Assembly: GCF_002803845.1 (NCBI RefSeq)
Contig: NZ_CP024985.1
Span: 496,001 to 560,000 of the forward strand
Source: Streptomyces lavendulae subsp. lavendulae
GTDB taxonomy: Bacteria > Actinomycetota > Actinomycetes > Streptomycetales > Streptomycetaceae
Direction: 5' to 3'
Length of the DNA stretch: 64,000 nucleotides
The notes under the pieces were generated by a model. The model did no database searches. It worked only from the letters and a program-made list of their open reading frames with translations, and had not been told where the DNA came from. Positions 25,266 through 34,097 of the stretch are shown here, in pieces (positions within the stretch are counted from its first letter, which is position 1; the number at the start of each line of letters is the position of its first letter). The position numbers and the translations under genes were made by a program.

Positions 25266-27266
25266 TCAGTTCAGGGGGCGGCACAGCAGTGCGTCGGGGA
25301 CGCCGCCGTGGTTCCACCGCCAGGTGAAGGCGACTCCGGCGATGTATTCGGTGTCGGCGCACTGGCCCTTGTAGTAGCCGGGCGCCCAGTCGCTGCCGGT
25401 CGAGCCCCCGGTGGCCGGGCGGTTGTCGCCGTGGTCGAACCAGAGGGTCCGTCCGGTGACGGGCAGTGGGGCGGCGGCGGGAGCGCAGAGCAGGGCGGAC
25501 ATGGCGTTGGCGCGCACGCTGTAGCCGACGGCGAAGGAGTTCTCGGGGCACTGGAGCTTGTTGTAGCCGTCCGCCCAGTCGCCCCGGGTGACGTAGCGCT
25601 CGTCCGTGACCACGGTCCAGGGGCCGTCCGCCTTGCGGGGGCCGCCGGCGTCGGTGCACAGGCCCCGGCTGTCGCTGCGGGCCAGGCCGGTCAGCCGCTG
25701 GCTGTCGGGGCAGTTGCCCTTGCGGTTGCCCGGTGACCAGTCCGGCCGTGCCGACATCGTGGCGGAGACGTCGTAGTCGGTGTGGTCGAGGTCGAGCATG
25801 TTCCAGTGGCCGACCTGGGGTACCTGGCCGGTGCGGCCGGGGGCGGAGACCAGTTTGTTCCAGTCGTCGGCGCGCCAGTCGCCGCCGTCCTCGATGCCCT
25901 GGCGGACGCCGGTCGCGCTGTAGGACAGCAGTGACCAGTTGTCCATCGGGGCGCCGGCCGCGTCGGTCCAGCCGACCAGGGGCCAGATCGCGAAGTCGGT
26001 GTCGTTGGCCGTGAGGATGTCGGTGAAGTTGTGCAGCCAGGCCCGTTCCTTGGCGTCGTCGGAGCCGCGGCCGCCGGCGCCGAACTCGCTGATCCACACC
26101 GGGGCGGTGAAGTGCTGGCCGGCTTCGGTGACGAACAGTGCCTCCTGGTTGACCACCTGGGCGAGCTGCTGCGGGGTGAAGTCCTGGTAGCGGGGGTCGC
26201 TCGTGGAGCCGGGGCCGCTGCCGGCGCCGGTGTTGGCGGGGCCGGTGTAGGCGTAGAAGTGGGCGGCGTAGACGAGCTTGCCCGACTCGATCAGGGTGTG
26301 GGAGAGGTTGGCGACCGGGGTCAGCATCGGCCGCCCGTGCGGGAGTCCGGCGAGGGGGACGCCGTACCAGTTGATGCCCTCCATGACGACGAGCATGTCG
26401 GGGTCGGCCCGCAGGATCCGGTTTCCGGCCTCTTCGAAGGCGGCGTAGGCGTCGTGGTCGTCGTACCAGCCCCAGTTGGGGTCGTCCCAGGTGTCGCGGC
26501 GGACCTCGTTGCGCAGGTCCGCGCCGACCACGCGCTTGTCGGCCTTGTAGCGGTTCACCATGAACAGCCAGTCGTCCACCCACTGCTGGGTGCTCTGGCT
26601 GCTGTTCCAGCGTTCGTTGCCGTCCAGGCCGCAGCAGAAACGGGCGGTGGTCGTGTGGTTGTTGAGGATCACCGCGAAGCCGTCGGCGGTGAGGGCGGCG
26701 ATGACGGCGTCGAGGACCTGGAGGGGGGTCTTGCCCTTGAGCTGCGGATTGGCGGCGACCGCGGAGTCCGGGACGGGCGTGGTGTCGTGGACGAGGGCGT
26801 TGGAGAACGGCAGCCGGATGCTGTTGAGTCCCAGGCCGTGGAAGTCGGCCAGGATGGCGGCCATGGGGGCCCGGTCCAGGCCGAGCGGCATGCTGTGGGC
26901 CGGTTCGCCGTGCATGTGACTGGCGGGGTCGTTGATGTCCCCGCTCCCGGTCCACGTCCCCTGGGCTCCCGCCCAGTTGCCGGCCTTCAGCTTGAAGCGG
27001 TTGCCGCCGGCGTCGACGATCCAGCGGCCCCGGGTGCTGAGGGGTCCGGTCCAGGAGGCGGCCAGCTGGGGGCCGGTCAGGGCCGTGGGCGGGGCCGGGG
27101 TGCCGGTCGCGGCGGCGGTCGCGGTGGCGGTCGCGGCGGATCCGTCCGGGGCGGATCCGTCCGGGGCGGATGCCGCCGCGCCGGCGGTCGTACTCGTGCC
27201 GAGGAGCAGCGCGGACAGCACGGCGAGTGCCGCGGTCGCGCGTCGGAGCAGTGGGGTGCCTGTCAC
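25266..27266 (-). CDS. Secreted GH5 glycoside hydrolase with C-terminal repeats
   Basis: A 666-residue protein. A signal peptide (about residues 1-31) and an Ala/Thr/Pro linker with a doubled SAPDG precede a GH5 (cellulase-superfamily) barrel. The acid/base Glu is in LRNEVRRDTW (about 254), the nucleophile in VWISEFGAGGRG (about 394), and an active-site His in NNHTT. After residue 480 comes a module with three cysteine-containing repeats that share DW-xPG-x-KG-x-C and end in a LC pair (about 509-537, 563-594 and 627-662). This may be a carbohydrate-binding or wall-binding module. It probably cleaves a plant or microbial beta-glycan outside the cell and feeds the neighbouring importer. Confidence 0.85.
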   Translation of the reverse strand: MTGTPLLRRATAALAVLSALLLGTSTTAGAAASAPDGSAPDGSAATATATAAATGTPAPPTALTGPQLAASWTGPLSTRGRWIVDAGGNRFKLKAGNWAGAQGTWTGSGDINDPASHMHGEPAHSMPLGLDRAPMAAILADFHGLGLNSIRLPFSNALVHDTTPVPDSAVAANPQLKGKTPLQVLDAVIAALTADGFAVILNNHTTTARFCCGLDGNERWNSSQSTQQWVDDWLFMVNRYKADKRVVGADLRNEVRRDTWDDPNWGWYDDHDAYAAFEEAGNRILRADPDMLVVMEGINWYGVPLAGLPHGRPMLTPVANLSHTLIESGKLVYAAHFYAYTGPANTGAGSGPGSTSDPRYQDFTPQQLAQVVNQEALFVTEAGQHFTAPVWISEFGAGGRGSDDAKERAWLHNFTDILTANDTDFAIWPLVGWTDAAGAPMDNWSLLSYSATGVRQGIEDGGDWRADDWNKLVSAPGRTGQVPQVGHWNMLDLDHTDYDVSATMSARPDWSPGNRKGNCPDSQRLTGLARSDSRGLCTDAGGPRKADGPWTVVTDERYVTRGDWADGYNKLQCPENSFAVGYSVRANAMSALLCAPAAAPLPVTGRTLWFDHGDNRPATGGSTGSDWAPGYYKGQCADTEYIAGVAFTWRWNHGGVPDALLCRPLN

Positions 27267-27344
27267 GTGGGCCCCTTCCGGGGGTGGAGGATGTGCCGTG
27301 CTCTTGGCGTGCGGGCGGCCGGTGGGGGGCGGGCCGCCCCGCGG

Positions 27345-28190
27345 TCAGCCCTTGAGGCCGCTGGTGGCGATGCCCTCGACGATGTAGCGCTGGGCGACCA
27401 GGAACATGACGACCAGGGGGGCGATCGTCACGACGGCTCCCGCGAACAGCCCGGGCAGGTTGACGGTCTGTGAGGTGAGGAACGTCGACAGGGCGATCTG
27501 CGCGGTCCAGGCCGACGGGTCCTGGCCGATGACCAGGGGCCACAGGAAGGAGTTCCAGCTGTCGATGAACGCCAGTGCTCCGAGCGAGGCGAGCATGGCG
27601 CCCGAGTTCGGCAGGGCGATCCGGCGGTAGAGGCCGAACCAGCCCAGCCCGTCGAGCCGTCCGGCCTCCTCGATCTCGGCCGGGAACCGGAGGTAGAAGT
27701 TGCGGAACAGCAGGACGGCGAAGGGGTTGAACAGGCCGGGCGCGATGATGCCCCACAGGGTGTTCACCCCGCCCATCGATCCGACCACGACGAACGTCGG
27801 TACGAAGGTGACCGAGCCCGGGATCATCAGGGTGGCGACCACCAGGGCGAGCAGGACGCCGCGTCCGGGTACGGGTATCCGTGCAAAGGCGTAGCCGGCG
27901 GCGGAGGCCAGGAGGGTGGAGACGGGGGCGGTGACGAGGGCGATCAGGGCCGAGTTCGCCAGTGCCCTGCCCATGGACAGGGCCGGGTCGTCGAAGAGCG
28001 CGCTGAAGTTCTCGAAGTGCATCGGGGACGGCCACCACGTCCACTGCGGCGAGGTCACGCCCGGGGTGTCCATCAGGGCGCCGCGCAGCATCAGGTAGAA
28101 GGGCGTCAGGAAGGCAGTCGTCAGCAGGCCCACCAGCAGTCCCCGCGCCGTGAGGCGCAGGGCTCCGGAGAGCCTGGGCACGGTGCTCAT
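27345..28190 (-). CDS. Carbohydrate ABC transporter permease (MalG type)
   Basis: A 281-residue inner-membrane protein with six spans and the MalG-type EAA loop EEAGRLDGLGWFGLYRRIALP, which docks to the ATPase. N- and C-terminal parts (FYLMLRGALMD, AQRYIVEGIATSGLKG) are standard for CUT1-family importers. It follows the MalF-type gene by 7 bp. No ATPase gene is present nearby. In Streptomyces such importers commonly share the general ATPase MsiK encoded elsewhere. Confidence 0.92.
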   Translation of the reverse strand: MSTVPRLSGALRLTARGLLVGLLTTAFLTPFYLMLRGALMDTPGVTSPQWTWWPSPMHFENFSALFDDPALSMGRALANSALIALVTAPVSTLLASAAGYAFARIPVPGRGVLLALVVATLMIPGSVTFVPTFVVVGSMGGVNTLWGIIAPGLFNPFAVLLFRNFYLRFPAEIEEAGRLDGLGWFGLYRRIALPNSGAMLASLGALAFIDSWNSFLWPLVIGQDPSAWTAQIALSTFLTSQTVNLPGLFAGAVVTIAPLVVMFLVAQRYIVEGIATSGLKG

Positions 28191-28197
28191 GTGCGGC

Positions 28198-29196
28198 TCA
28201 TCCTTCCTTCCTCCCGAATCCCGTGAAGCGCCCCTGGATCAGGGTCACTCCGACGATGAGGGCGGTGAGCACGAAGGCCCCGGCCGATCCGAGGCCGTAG
28301 TCCTGGCTGCCCATCGCGGTGTTGTACAGGTGGACCAGCGGGGTCTGCACGGGGGCCGCTCCGGTGCCGGAGAGCCCGCTGTTGAACAGGTTGTAGAACT
28401 CGTCGAAGGCCTGGAAGGCCGCGATGAAGAGCAGCATCAGCACGGCGACGGAGGTGTTGCGCAGCATCGGCAAGGTGATGCTGCGCAACAGCCGCAGGCC
28501 CTTCGCCCCGTCGAGCGCGGCGGCCTCGTAGAGGTCCTGGGGGATGCCCTGGAGTCCGGCGAGGAAGAGCACCATGTAGAAGCCGACCTGGAGCCAGAGG
28601 CGGAGGGTGACCAGGACGACCCAGTACAGCGGTGGTGAAGTGGTCTGCAGCCAGGGGACCGCTTCCATGCCGAACCATCCGGCGACGGTGTTGGCGATGC
28701 CGGTGGGCAGCCCGTTGAACAGGGACATCTTCCACAGGAGCGAGGCGGCCACGTAGGACACGGCGGCCGGGATGAGGAAGGCGGTGCGCAGTACGGCCCG
28801 CCCGCGCCGGATCCGGTGCACCAGCAGGGCGAGCCCGAGGGAGGCGGCGAAGGTGACGGGCACGATGAAGGCGGTGAACAGGAGGATCTGGCCGAGGGAG
28901 GCGCGGAACGTCCGGTCGGAGAGCAGCGTCAGGTAGTTGTCCAGGCCGACCCACCGGCCGGGGGCGATGGTGCCGCGGGCGTCGCTGAGGCTGAGCAGGA
29001 AGCTCCAGCCGATGGCGACGTACTTGAAGGCGCCGAGCCCGATGAGCGTCGGCGCGGTGAGCAGCGCGAAGGCGGCCCAGGCCGAGCGCCCGGCGCGGGG
29101 GCGCCGGCCGGCGCGGGCTGGGCCCCGGCCGGAGGGGCGGGCGGGCCCGGACCGCCGCCGGGTGCGGGGCGGGCCGGTGTGCGGTGCCGCGACCAT
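28198..29196 (-). CDS. Carbohydrate ABC transporter permease (MalF type)
   Basis: A 332-residue permease with a long basic N-terminus (TRRRSGPARPSGRGPARAGR), six spans and the EAA loop YEAAALDGAKGLRLLRSITLP. Its ATG shares one base with the stop of the binding-protein gene (TGATG), which means coupled translation. The substrate is inferred from the GH5/GH35 neighbours to be a galactoside or beta-glycan oligosaccharide. A 13-bp inverted repeat lies inside the coding sequence over the EAA-loop codons (28456-28489). Confidence 0.92.
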   Translation of the reverse strand: MVAAPHTGPPRTRRRSGPARPSGRGPARAGRRPRAGRSAWAAFALLTAPTLIGLGAFKYVAIGWSFLLSLSDARGTIAPGRWVGLDNYLTLLSDRTFRASLGQILLFTAFIVPVTFAASLGLALLVHRIRRGRAVLRTAFLIPAAVSYVAASLLWKMSLFNGLPTGIANTVAGWFGMEAVPWLQTTSPPLYWVVLVTLRLWLQVGFYMVLFLAGLQGIPQDLYEAAALDGAKGLRLLRSITLPMLRNTSVAVLMLLFIAAFQAFDEFYNLFNSGLSGTGAAPVQTPLVHLYNTAMGSQDYGLGSAGAFVLTALIVGVTLIQGRFTGFGRKEG

Positions 29197-30473
29197 CAGC
29201 CGCGCTGCTTGTCGACGACCGTCTGGGCCCGGTCCACCGCTTCCGCCATGATCTGCGCGGGGTCCCCCTGCCCGCCGACGATCTTCGCGGCGGCCGCCCT
29301 GAAGGCGTCGCTCACGGCGGTGTCCCAGGTGCCGGGGTTGGGCTTGCCGTACTTGGCGGCGAGTTCCACGGTCTCCCGGGCGGGGCCGCCGGAGAGCTTC
29401 TCGGCGCCCGCCGCCACGGACTTGCGGGGCGGTACGTGGAACCCGTAGCTCTCGGCCCAGTCCTTCTGCAGGCCGCTCTCCTGGATCCACAGCCACTGGA
29501 CGTACTTCTTGGCGGCGTCCACGTGCCGGCCCTTGGCGTTGACGCAGCTGGTCCAGCCGCCGACGCGTACGGCGGGGCTCCCGCCGGCCTTGAAGGCGGG
29601 CCACGGCAGGACGCCGAAGTCGTCGCCGAGCGCGGTCTTGACCGCGGGCATCGCCCACAGGCCGCACCACTGCATGGGCACGACGTCCTGGGTGAGGGCG
29701 GACGGGTCCCACCAGTCGGTGGTGTAGCCGAGGAGCAGGGACTTGTCCTCGTGCAGGCGCCTGAGGCCGGTCAGGGCTTCGAGGGCCTGCGGGGAGCCGA
29801 AGGCGACCTTGCCGTCGGCCACCAGGTCTGCGCCGTTGGAGCGGACCGCGAGGATGGGGCTGTCGCCCAGGCCGTCGTTGCCGAGGAACAGGCCCTTGCC
29901 GGTCTTGGTGGTGAGGGCCTTCGCCGCCGCGACGAGTTCGTCGAACGTGGTGGGCGGGGTGATTCCGGCCTCGGTCAGCCTGCTCTTGCGAAAGTACAGC
30001 ATCATGACGTCGTCGATCATCTTGACGCCGTAGAGCTTGCCGTCGACCGTCACGCCGGCGATGGCGTTGTCGTTGAAGTCGGACCTGGCGCTGCCGTAGA
30101 GGTCGTCCAGCGCGGCGATCTGGCCGCGGCGGGCCAGGGCGTCGCTGAAGTCGCCGATCTCGAAGACGTCCGGGGCGGCGTCGGTGAGCAGCGTCGCGTT
30201 GATCTTGGCGGTGTAGTCGCCGGGGACCCAGGTGACCTTGACGGCGATGTCCGGGTGGGCTTTGGTGAAGGCGGTGGCGTAGCGCAGCGCGGCCTGCTGG
30301 GCGCCGGCCTCGCCGTAGGCGTGGTACCAGACGTTCAGGGTGGTCCTGGCCGAGGACGAGGCGTCCGCGCCCGGGTTCGTGCTGCAGGCGGTGGTCACCA
30401 CGCCTCCTGCGACGATCATCAGCGATCCGCCGAGGAAACGCCTTCGGCTAAGCTCGGTTCTGTGTGCGCTCAT
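29196..30473 (-). CDS. Sugar-binding lipoprotein of ABC importer
   Basis: A 425-residue solute-binding protein. The ATG at 30473 follows GGAAGGATG. The N-terminus has a twin-arginine-like motif (LSRRRFLGGS), a hydrophobic stretch and a likely lipidation Cys about residue 30 (VVTTACS), so Tat export and lipid anchoring are expected. The mature part has the CUT1 pattern (TLNVWYHAYGE, AFTKAHPDIAVKVTWVPGDYTAKINATLLTDAAPDVFEIGDF). It is the first gene of the importer operon. The upstream ROK regulator is its probable repressor. Confidence 0.92.
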   Translation of the reverse strand: MSAHRTELSRRRFLGGSLMIVAGGVVTTACSTNPGADASSSARTTLNVWYHAYGEAGAQQAALRYATAFTKAHPDIAVKVTWVPGDYTAKINATLLTDAAPDVFEIGDFSDALARRGQIAALDDLYGSARSDFNDNAIAGVTVDGKLYGVKMIDDVMMLYFRKSRLTEAGITPPTTFDELVAAAKALTTKTGKGLFLGNDGLGDSPILAVRSNGADLVADGKVAFGSPQALEALTGLRRLHEDKSLLLGYTTDWWDPSALTQDVVPMQWCGLWAMPAVKTALGDDFGVLPWPAFKAGGSPAVRVGGWTSCVNAKGRHVDAAKKYVQWLWIQESGLQKDWAESYGFHVPPRKSVAAGAEKLSGGPARETVELAAKYGKPNPGTWDTAVSDAFRAAAAKIVGGQGDPAQIMAEAVDRAQTVVDKQRG

Positions 30474-30586
30474 GTCGCATCCTTCCGTGAAGGCAGACGT
30501 GATGTGGGTGTGTTCGGCCCGGCCGGTGCCCTTCGTCAGTGCTTGCCGGCAGAGAAGGGCGCCGGGCGGGTGGGCCGTGTGCGGTG

Positions 30587-31747
30587 CTACGGGAACAGCG
30601 CCTGTACGGCGACCGCCGCGGCACCGCGGGCCCATTCCTCCCAGGGGAGGGGGCGCAGCGACAGCGGGCACCGGCCCGCCGCCCCGAAGGTGTGGGACGC
30701 GTAGGCGTCCTTGATGTGCTGTCCGAAGAGGTCGTAGGTGTCGGTCCCCTCGCCGCTCACGACGACGCGTTCCGGGCCGACGAGATTGACGAGCGTGGCG
30801 ATGGCGACGCCGATCGCGCGTCCGGCGCGGGCGAACGCCTCGCGGGCCACGGGGTTCCCCTCGCGGGCCATCTCCACGGCCTGCTCGAACGCGAGCCCTC
30901 GGAGGCCGGTGCCCCGGCGGACCGCTTCGAGGATCGCGCCGCTCGACGCGATCGCCTCGACGCAGCCGGCCGATCCGCAGCGGCAGCGGGGGCCGGCCGG
31001 GTCGACGCAGATGTGCCCCATCTCCCCGGCCACTCCGTAGGCGCCCTTCACCAGCTGTCCGTTGACGACGATGGCGGAGCCGATGCCGGCGCCGATCGTG
31101 ACCAGCGCGAAGTAGCCGGTGCCGACTCCCTCCCCGAACCACCAGTGTTCGGCGATCGTGAGGGCCTTGACGTCGTTCTCGACGGTGACGGTGAGGCCGG
31201 TGGAGGCGCTCACCATCGCGGCGAGCGGGACGTCGCTCCAGCCGAGGCGGCCGGAGAAGCGGACCCGGCCGCTCGCGCGGTCCACGTCGCCCGAGACCGC
31301 GATGCCCAGGTGCCGGGTCCGTTCGCGGAACGCGGGTTCGGCGTCGAGCAGTTCGCCGACCAGTTCGGTCAGGAGCCCGCTCACCGCCTCGGGCCGGCAG
31401 TCGCCGAGTGTCCGGCCCGCTGTCGCCCGGACCCGGGCCCGCAGGTCGCACACCACGCCGAACAGCCGGTCGTCGCTGATCTTCACGCCGACGAAGAACT
31501 CCCGGTCCGGCGTGACCGCCAGCGGGTTGACGGGCCGTCCGGCCCCTGGAGCGGTGCGTTCCGGGGCGAGTTCGTGCAGGTAGCCGTCGTCGATGAGCGG
31601 TCTCGCGGCCTTGGTGATGGCCGTCGAGGACAGCCCCGTCCGGCGCGCGAGTTCGACCCGGCTGAGCGGGCCCTCGGCCAGGAGCAGGGCGAGGACCGCG
31701 GTTTCGGCCGGTGCGGTGACCAGTGGTCGGGAGTCGTTTCGAAACAC
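30587..31747 (-). CDS. ROK-family transcriptional regulator
   Basis: A 386-residue protein from a GTG at 31747. The N-terminal winged helix is LSRVELARRTGLSSTAITKAARPLIDDGYLHEL. The ROK kinase-like domain follows with VTIGAGIGSAIVVNGQLVKGAYGVAGEMGHICVD, which has the ExGH signature, and the zinc-binding CRCGSAGCVEA. It reads as a sugar-responsive repressor. It lies between the GH36 gene (divergent, 174 bp away) and the importer operon (113 bp downstream), so it can reach both promoters. No ribosome site precedes the GTG; a leaderless transcript is likely. Confidence 0.92.
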   Translation of the reverse strand: MFRNDSRPLVTAPAETAVLALLLAEGPLSRVELARRTGLSSTAITKAARPLIDDGYLHELAPERTAPGAGRPVNPLAVTPDREFFVGVKISDDRLFGVVCDLRARVRATAGRTLGDCRPEAVSGLLTELVGELLDAEPAFRERTRHLGIAVSGDVDRASGRVRFSGRLGWSDVPLAAMVSASTGLTVTVENDVKALTIAEHWWFGEGVGTGYFALVTIGAGIGSAIVVNGQLVKGAYGVAGEMGHICVDPAGPRCRCGSAGCVEAIASSGAILEAVRRGTGLRGLAFEQAVEMAREGNPVAREAFARAGRAIGVAIATLVNLVGPERVVVSGEGTDTYDLFGQHIKDAYASHTFGAAGRCPLSLRPLPWEEWARGAAAVAVQALFP

Positions 31748-31753
31748 GGGTGC

Positions 31754-31781
31754 AACGTAGAGCAAATAAATAACTTCGTCC
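31754..31781 (-). promoter_or_regulatory. Probable leaderless promoter of the ROK gene
   Basis: On the minus strand TACGTT (31759-31754) is followed by exactly 6 bases and the GTG start, so transcription would begin at or next to the start codon. The adjoining AT-rich block ttatttattt (about 31775-31765) is a plausible ROK operator. Confidence 0.4.
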
Positions 31782-31921
31782 AGTATTGATTTCCCACCCG
31801 TCCCCGCCCTAACCTCTGGCCCAACTCGCGGACAGTACACGGGCGTTCGGCCCGGAGGGGTTCTCGCTCGCAGCACCCTGCGTACGGCCGTGGTCCTTTC
31901 CGCATCCTTGGAGACCCCTTC

Positions 31922-34051
31922 GTGCCTGCCGCGCTCCCGCTCGCCGCCTTCGACCCCGGCTCCGACGTCGCCCTCCTCCGCACGCCGAACAGCGTGTACG
32001 CCCTGCGCATCGGCCCCGACGGGAGCCCGCGGCACCTGTACTGGGGCGCGCCGCTCGACGCCCCGGACCTCTCCCGGCTGCCGGACCCGGCCTCGCCCGC
32101 CGCCAGCAGCTTCGAAGCCGACGCCGCCGCCGACGAACTCGCTCCGCAGACCGGTGCCCGGTTCGGCCCGGCGGGCCTCCAGGTCCGGTTCGCCGACGGG
32201 ACGAGCGGCGCCCAGTGGCGGTTCACCGGACACACCGTCGACGGCGGCGAGCTGCGCCTGCGCCTCTCTGACCGCCGCTATCCCCTGCGCGCCGAGCTGT
32301 GCTACCGCGTGCGCCCCGGCAGTGACGTCATCGAACGCTGGGTGGAGCTCACCCACACCGGGACGGCGGACGAGGACGGGGCCGGGCCCATCACCGTCGA
32401 CCGGCTGGACTCGGCCTCCTGGACGGCCCCCGCGCTGGCCGACTACCGGCTCAGCCACCTCACGGGCGGCTGGAACAGCGAGTTCCAGCTCCACCGGGAC
32501 CGGCTCCCCGTCGCCGAGACGGTCCTCACGAGCCGCCGGGGGCTCACCGGCCACCACGCCGGCCCCTGGCTGGCGCTCGACGACGGCACCGCGTCGGAGG
32601 ACCGGGGCGAGGTGTGGAGCACCGCCCTGGCCTGGAGCGGGAGCTGGCGCATCACGCTCCACCGCGACCCGGTCGGCCGCACCACCTGGACCGGCGGATT
32701 CGGGCACGAGGGCCTGCGCTGGACGCTCCGGCCGGGCGAGAGCCTGCACACCCCCGTGTTCGCCGGCCTCTACACCCCGCACGGATTCGGCGCGGCCAGC
32801 CACGCCTGGCACGGTCACATCCTGGACCACGTGCTGCCCGACCCCGGCCGGGACCTGCCCGTCCTCTACAACTCCTGGGAGGCCACCGGCTTCGGCGTCG
32901 ACCAGCCGGGACAGGTCCGGCTGGCCCGGCTGGCCGCCCGGACCGGCGCCGAACTCTTCGTACTGGACGACGGCTGGTTCGGCGCGCGGCGCAGTGACGA
33001 AGCGGGGCTCGGCGACTGGGTACCGCGCCAGGACGCCTTCCCGGACGGCCTGCGCCCCCTCGCCGACGAGGTCCACCGCCTCGGCATGGAGTTCGGCCTG
33101 TGGGTGGAGCCCGAGATGGTCAACCGCGACAGCGACCTGTACCGCGCCCACCCGGACTGGGTCCTCCACTCCCCCACCCGCGAGGCGACCGAGCTGCGCA
33201 ACCAGCTCGTACTGAACTTCGCCCGGCCCGAGGTGGAGGCCTGGGCCCACCACACCCTCGACGCCCTGGTCCGCGACCACCGGGTCGACTGGCTCAAGTG
33301 GGACGCCAACCGCGCCTTCACCGAGGCCGGCTGGGCCGGGCATCCCGATCCGGACCGGCTCTGGATCGACCACACCCGGGCCGTCTACCGCGTCATGGAC
33401 CGGCTCCGGGCCGGCCACCCGGGCCTGCGCATCGAGGCGTGCGCCGGTGGCGGCGGACGGGTCGACCTCGGCATCCTCGCCCGCACCGACCAGGCCTGGA
33501 CCTCCGACAACACCGATCCCGTCGACCGGATCGCGATCCAGGACGGCTTCAGCCAGCTCTTCCCCGCCCGGGTGATGGCCGCGTGGGTCACCGACAGCCC
33601 CAACGTCACCACCGGACGGCTCACCCCGCTGCGGTTCCGCTTCCACGTGGCCATGTCCGGCGCGCTGGGTCTCGGCGGCGACCTGACGGCCTGGTCCGAG
33701 GAGGAACTCGACGAGGCCGCCGGGCTCGTGGCCGAGTACAAGCGGATCCGTCCGCTGGTGCAGTACGGCCGCCGGCACCGCGTCAGGGGGGCGGAGGGGG
33801 TGAGCGCCGTCCACTACGCCGCCGAGGACGGCGGTGAACACGCCGTGCTCGCCTGGCGTCCCTCGGCCCGGTTCGGCCACCGTCCCGCCCCCGTCAGACT
33901 GCCCGCGCTCGACTCCGGCGCCCACTACCTGGACCCGGAGCTGGAGCACGTGCACAGCGGCGCCGTCCTGGTCCAGCGCGGACTCGACCTGCGGCTGCCC
34001 GCGGGCGACCACGCGAGCCGGCTGATCCGGCTGGTCCGCGTCACGCCCTGA
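31922..34051 (+). CDS. GH36 alpha-galactosidase
   Basis: A 709-residue protein from a GTG with TTGGAGA upstream. An N-terminal beta-sandwich (to about 290) precedes the barrel, with the family signatures VLDDGWFGARR (349), FGLWVEPEMVN, WLKWDANRAF (nucleophile Asp about 461) and TSDNTDPVDR (acid/base Asp about 529). There is no signal peptide, so it is cytoplasmic. It releases galactose from melibiose- or raffinose-type sugars for GalK/GalT. It is divergent from the ROK regulator and is followed after 46 bp by a phosphodiesterase gene in the same direction. Confidence 0.95.
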   Translation: MPAALPLAAFDPGSDVALLRTPNSVYALRIGPDGSPRHLYWGAPLDAPDLSRLPDPASPAASSFEADAAADELAPQTGARFGPAGLQVRFADGTSGAQWRFTGHTVDGGELRLRLSDRRYPLRAELCYRVRPGSDVIERWVELTHTGTADEDGAGPITVDRLDSASWTAPALADYRLSHLTGGWNSEFQLHRDRLPVAETVLTSRRGLTGHHAGPWLALDDGTASEDRGEVWSTALAWSGSWRITLHRDPVGRTTWTGGFGHEGLRWTLRPGESLHTPVFAGLYTPHGFGAASHAWHGHILDHVLPDPGRDLPVLYNSWEATGFGVDQPGQVRLARLAARTGAELFVLDDGWFGARRSDEAGLGDWVPRQDAFPDGLRPLADEVHRLGMEFGLWVEPEMVNRDSDLYRAHPDWVLHSPTREATELRNQLVLNFARPEVEAWAHHTLDALVRDHRVDWLKWDANRAFTEAGWAGHPDPDRLWIDHTRAVYRVMDRLRAGHPGLRIEACAGGGGRVDLGILARTDQAWTSDNTDPVDRIAIQDGFSQLFPARVMAAWVTDSPNVTTGRLTPLRFRFHVAMSGALGLGGDLTAWSEEELDEAAGLVAEYKRIRPLVQYGRRHRVRGAEGVSAVHYAAEDGGEHAVLAWRPSARFGHRPAPVRLPALDSGAHYLDPELEHVHSGAVLVQRGLDLRLPAGDHASRLIRLVRVTP

Positions 34052-34097
34052 CCGCACCCCGACCGCAATACCCGCCCACGGACACCCTGGACCCGCC

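Noticed and set aside
23482..28044. A 1520-codon open frame on the minus strand across the GH35, GH5 and permease genes
   Set aside because: It is an out-of-frame shadow rich in Arg/Pro/Gly, typical of high-GC coding DNA; the true genes have complete domains and ribosome sites.
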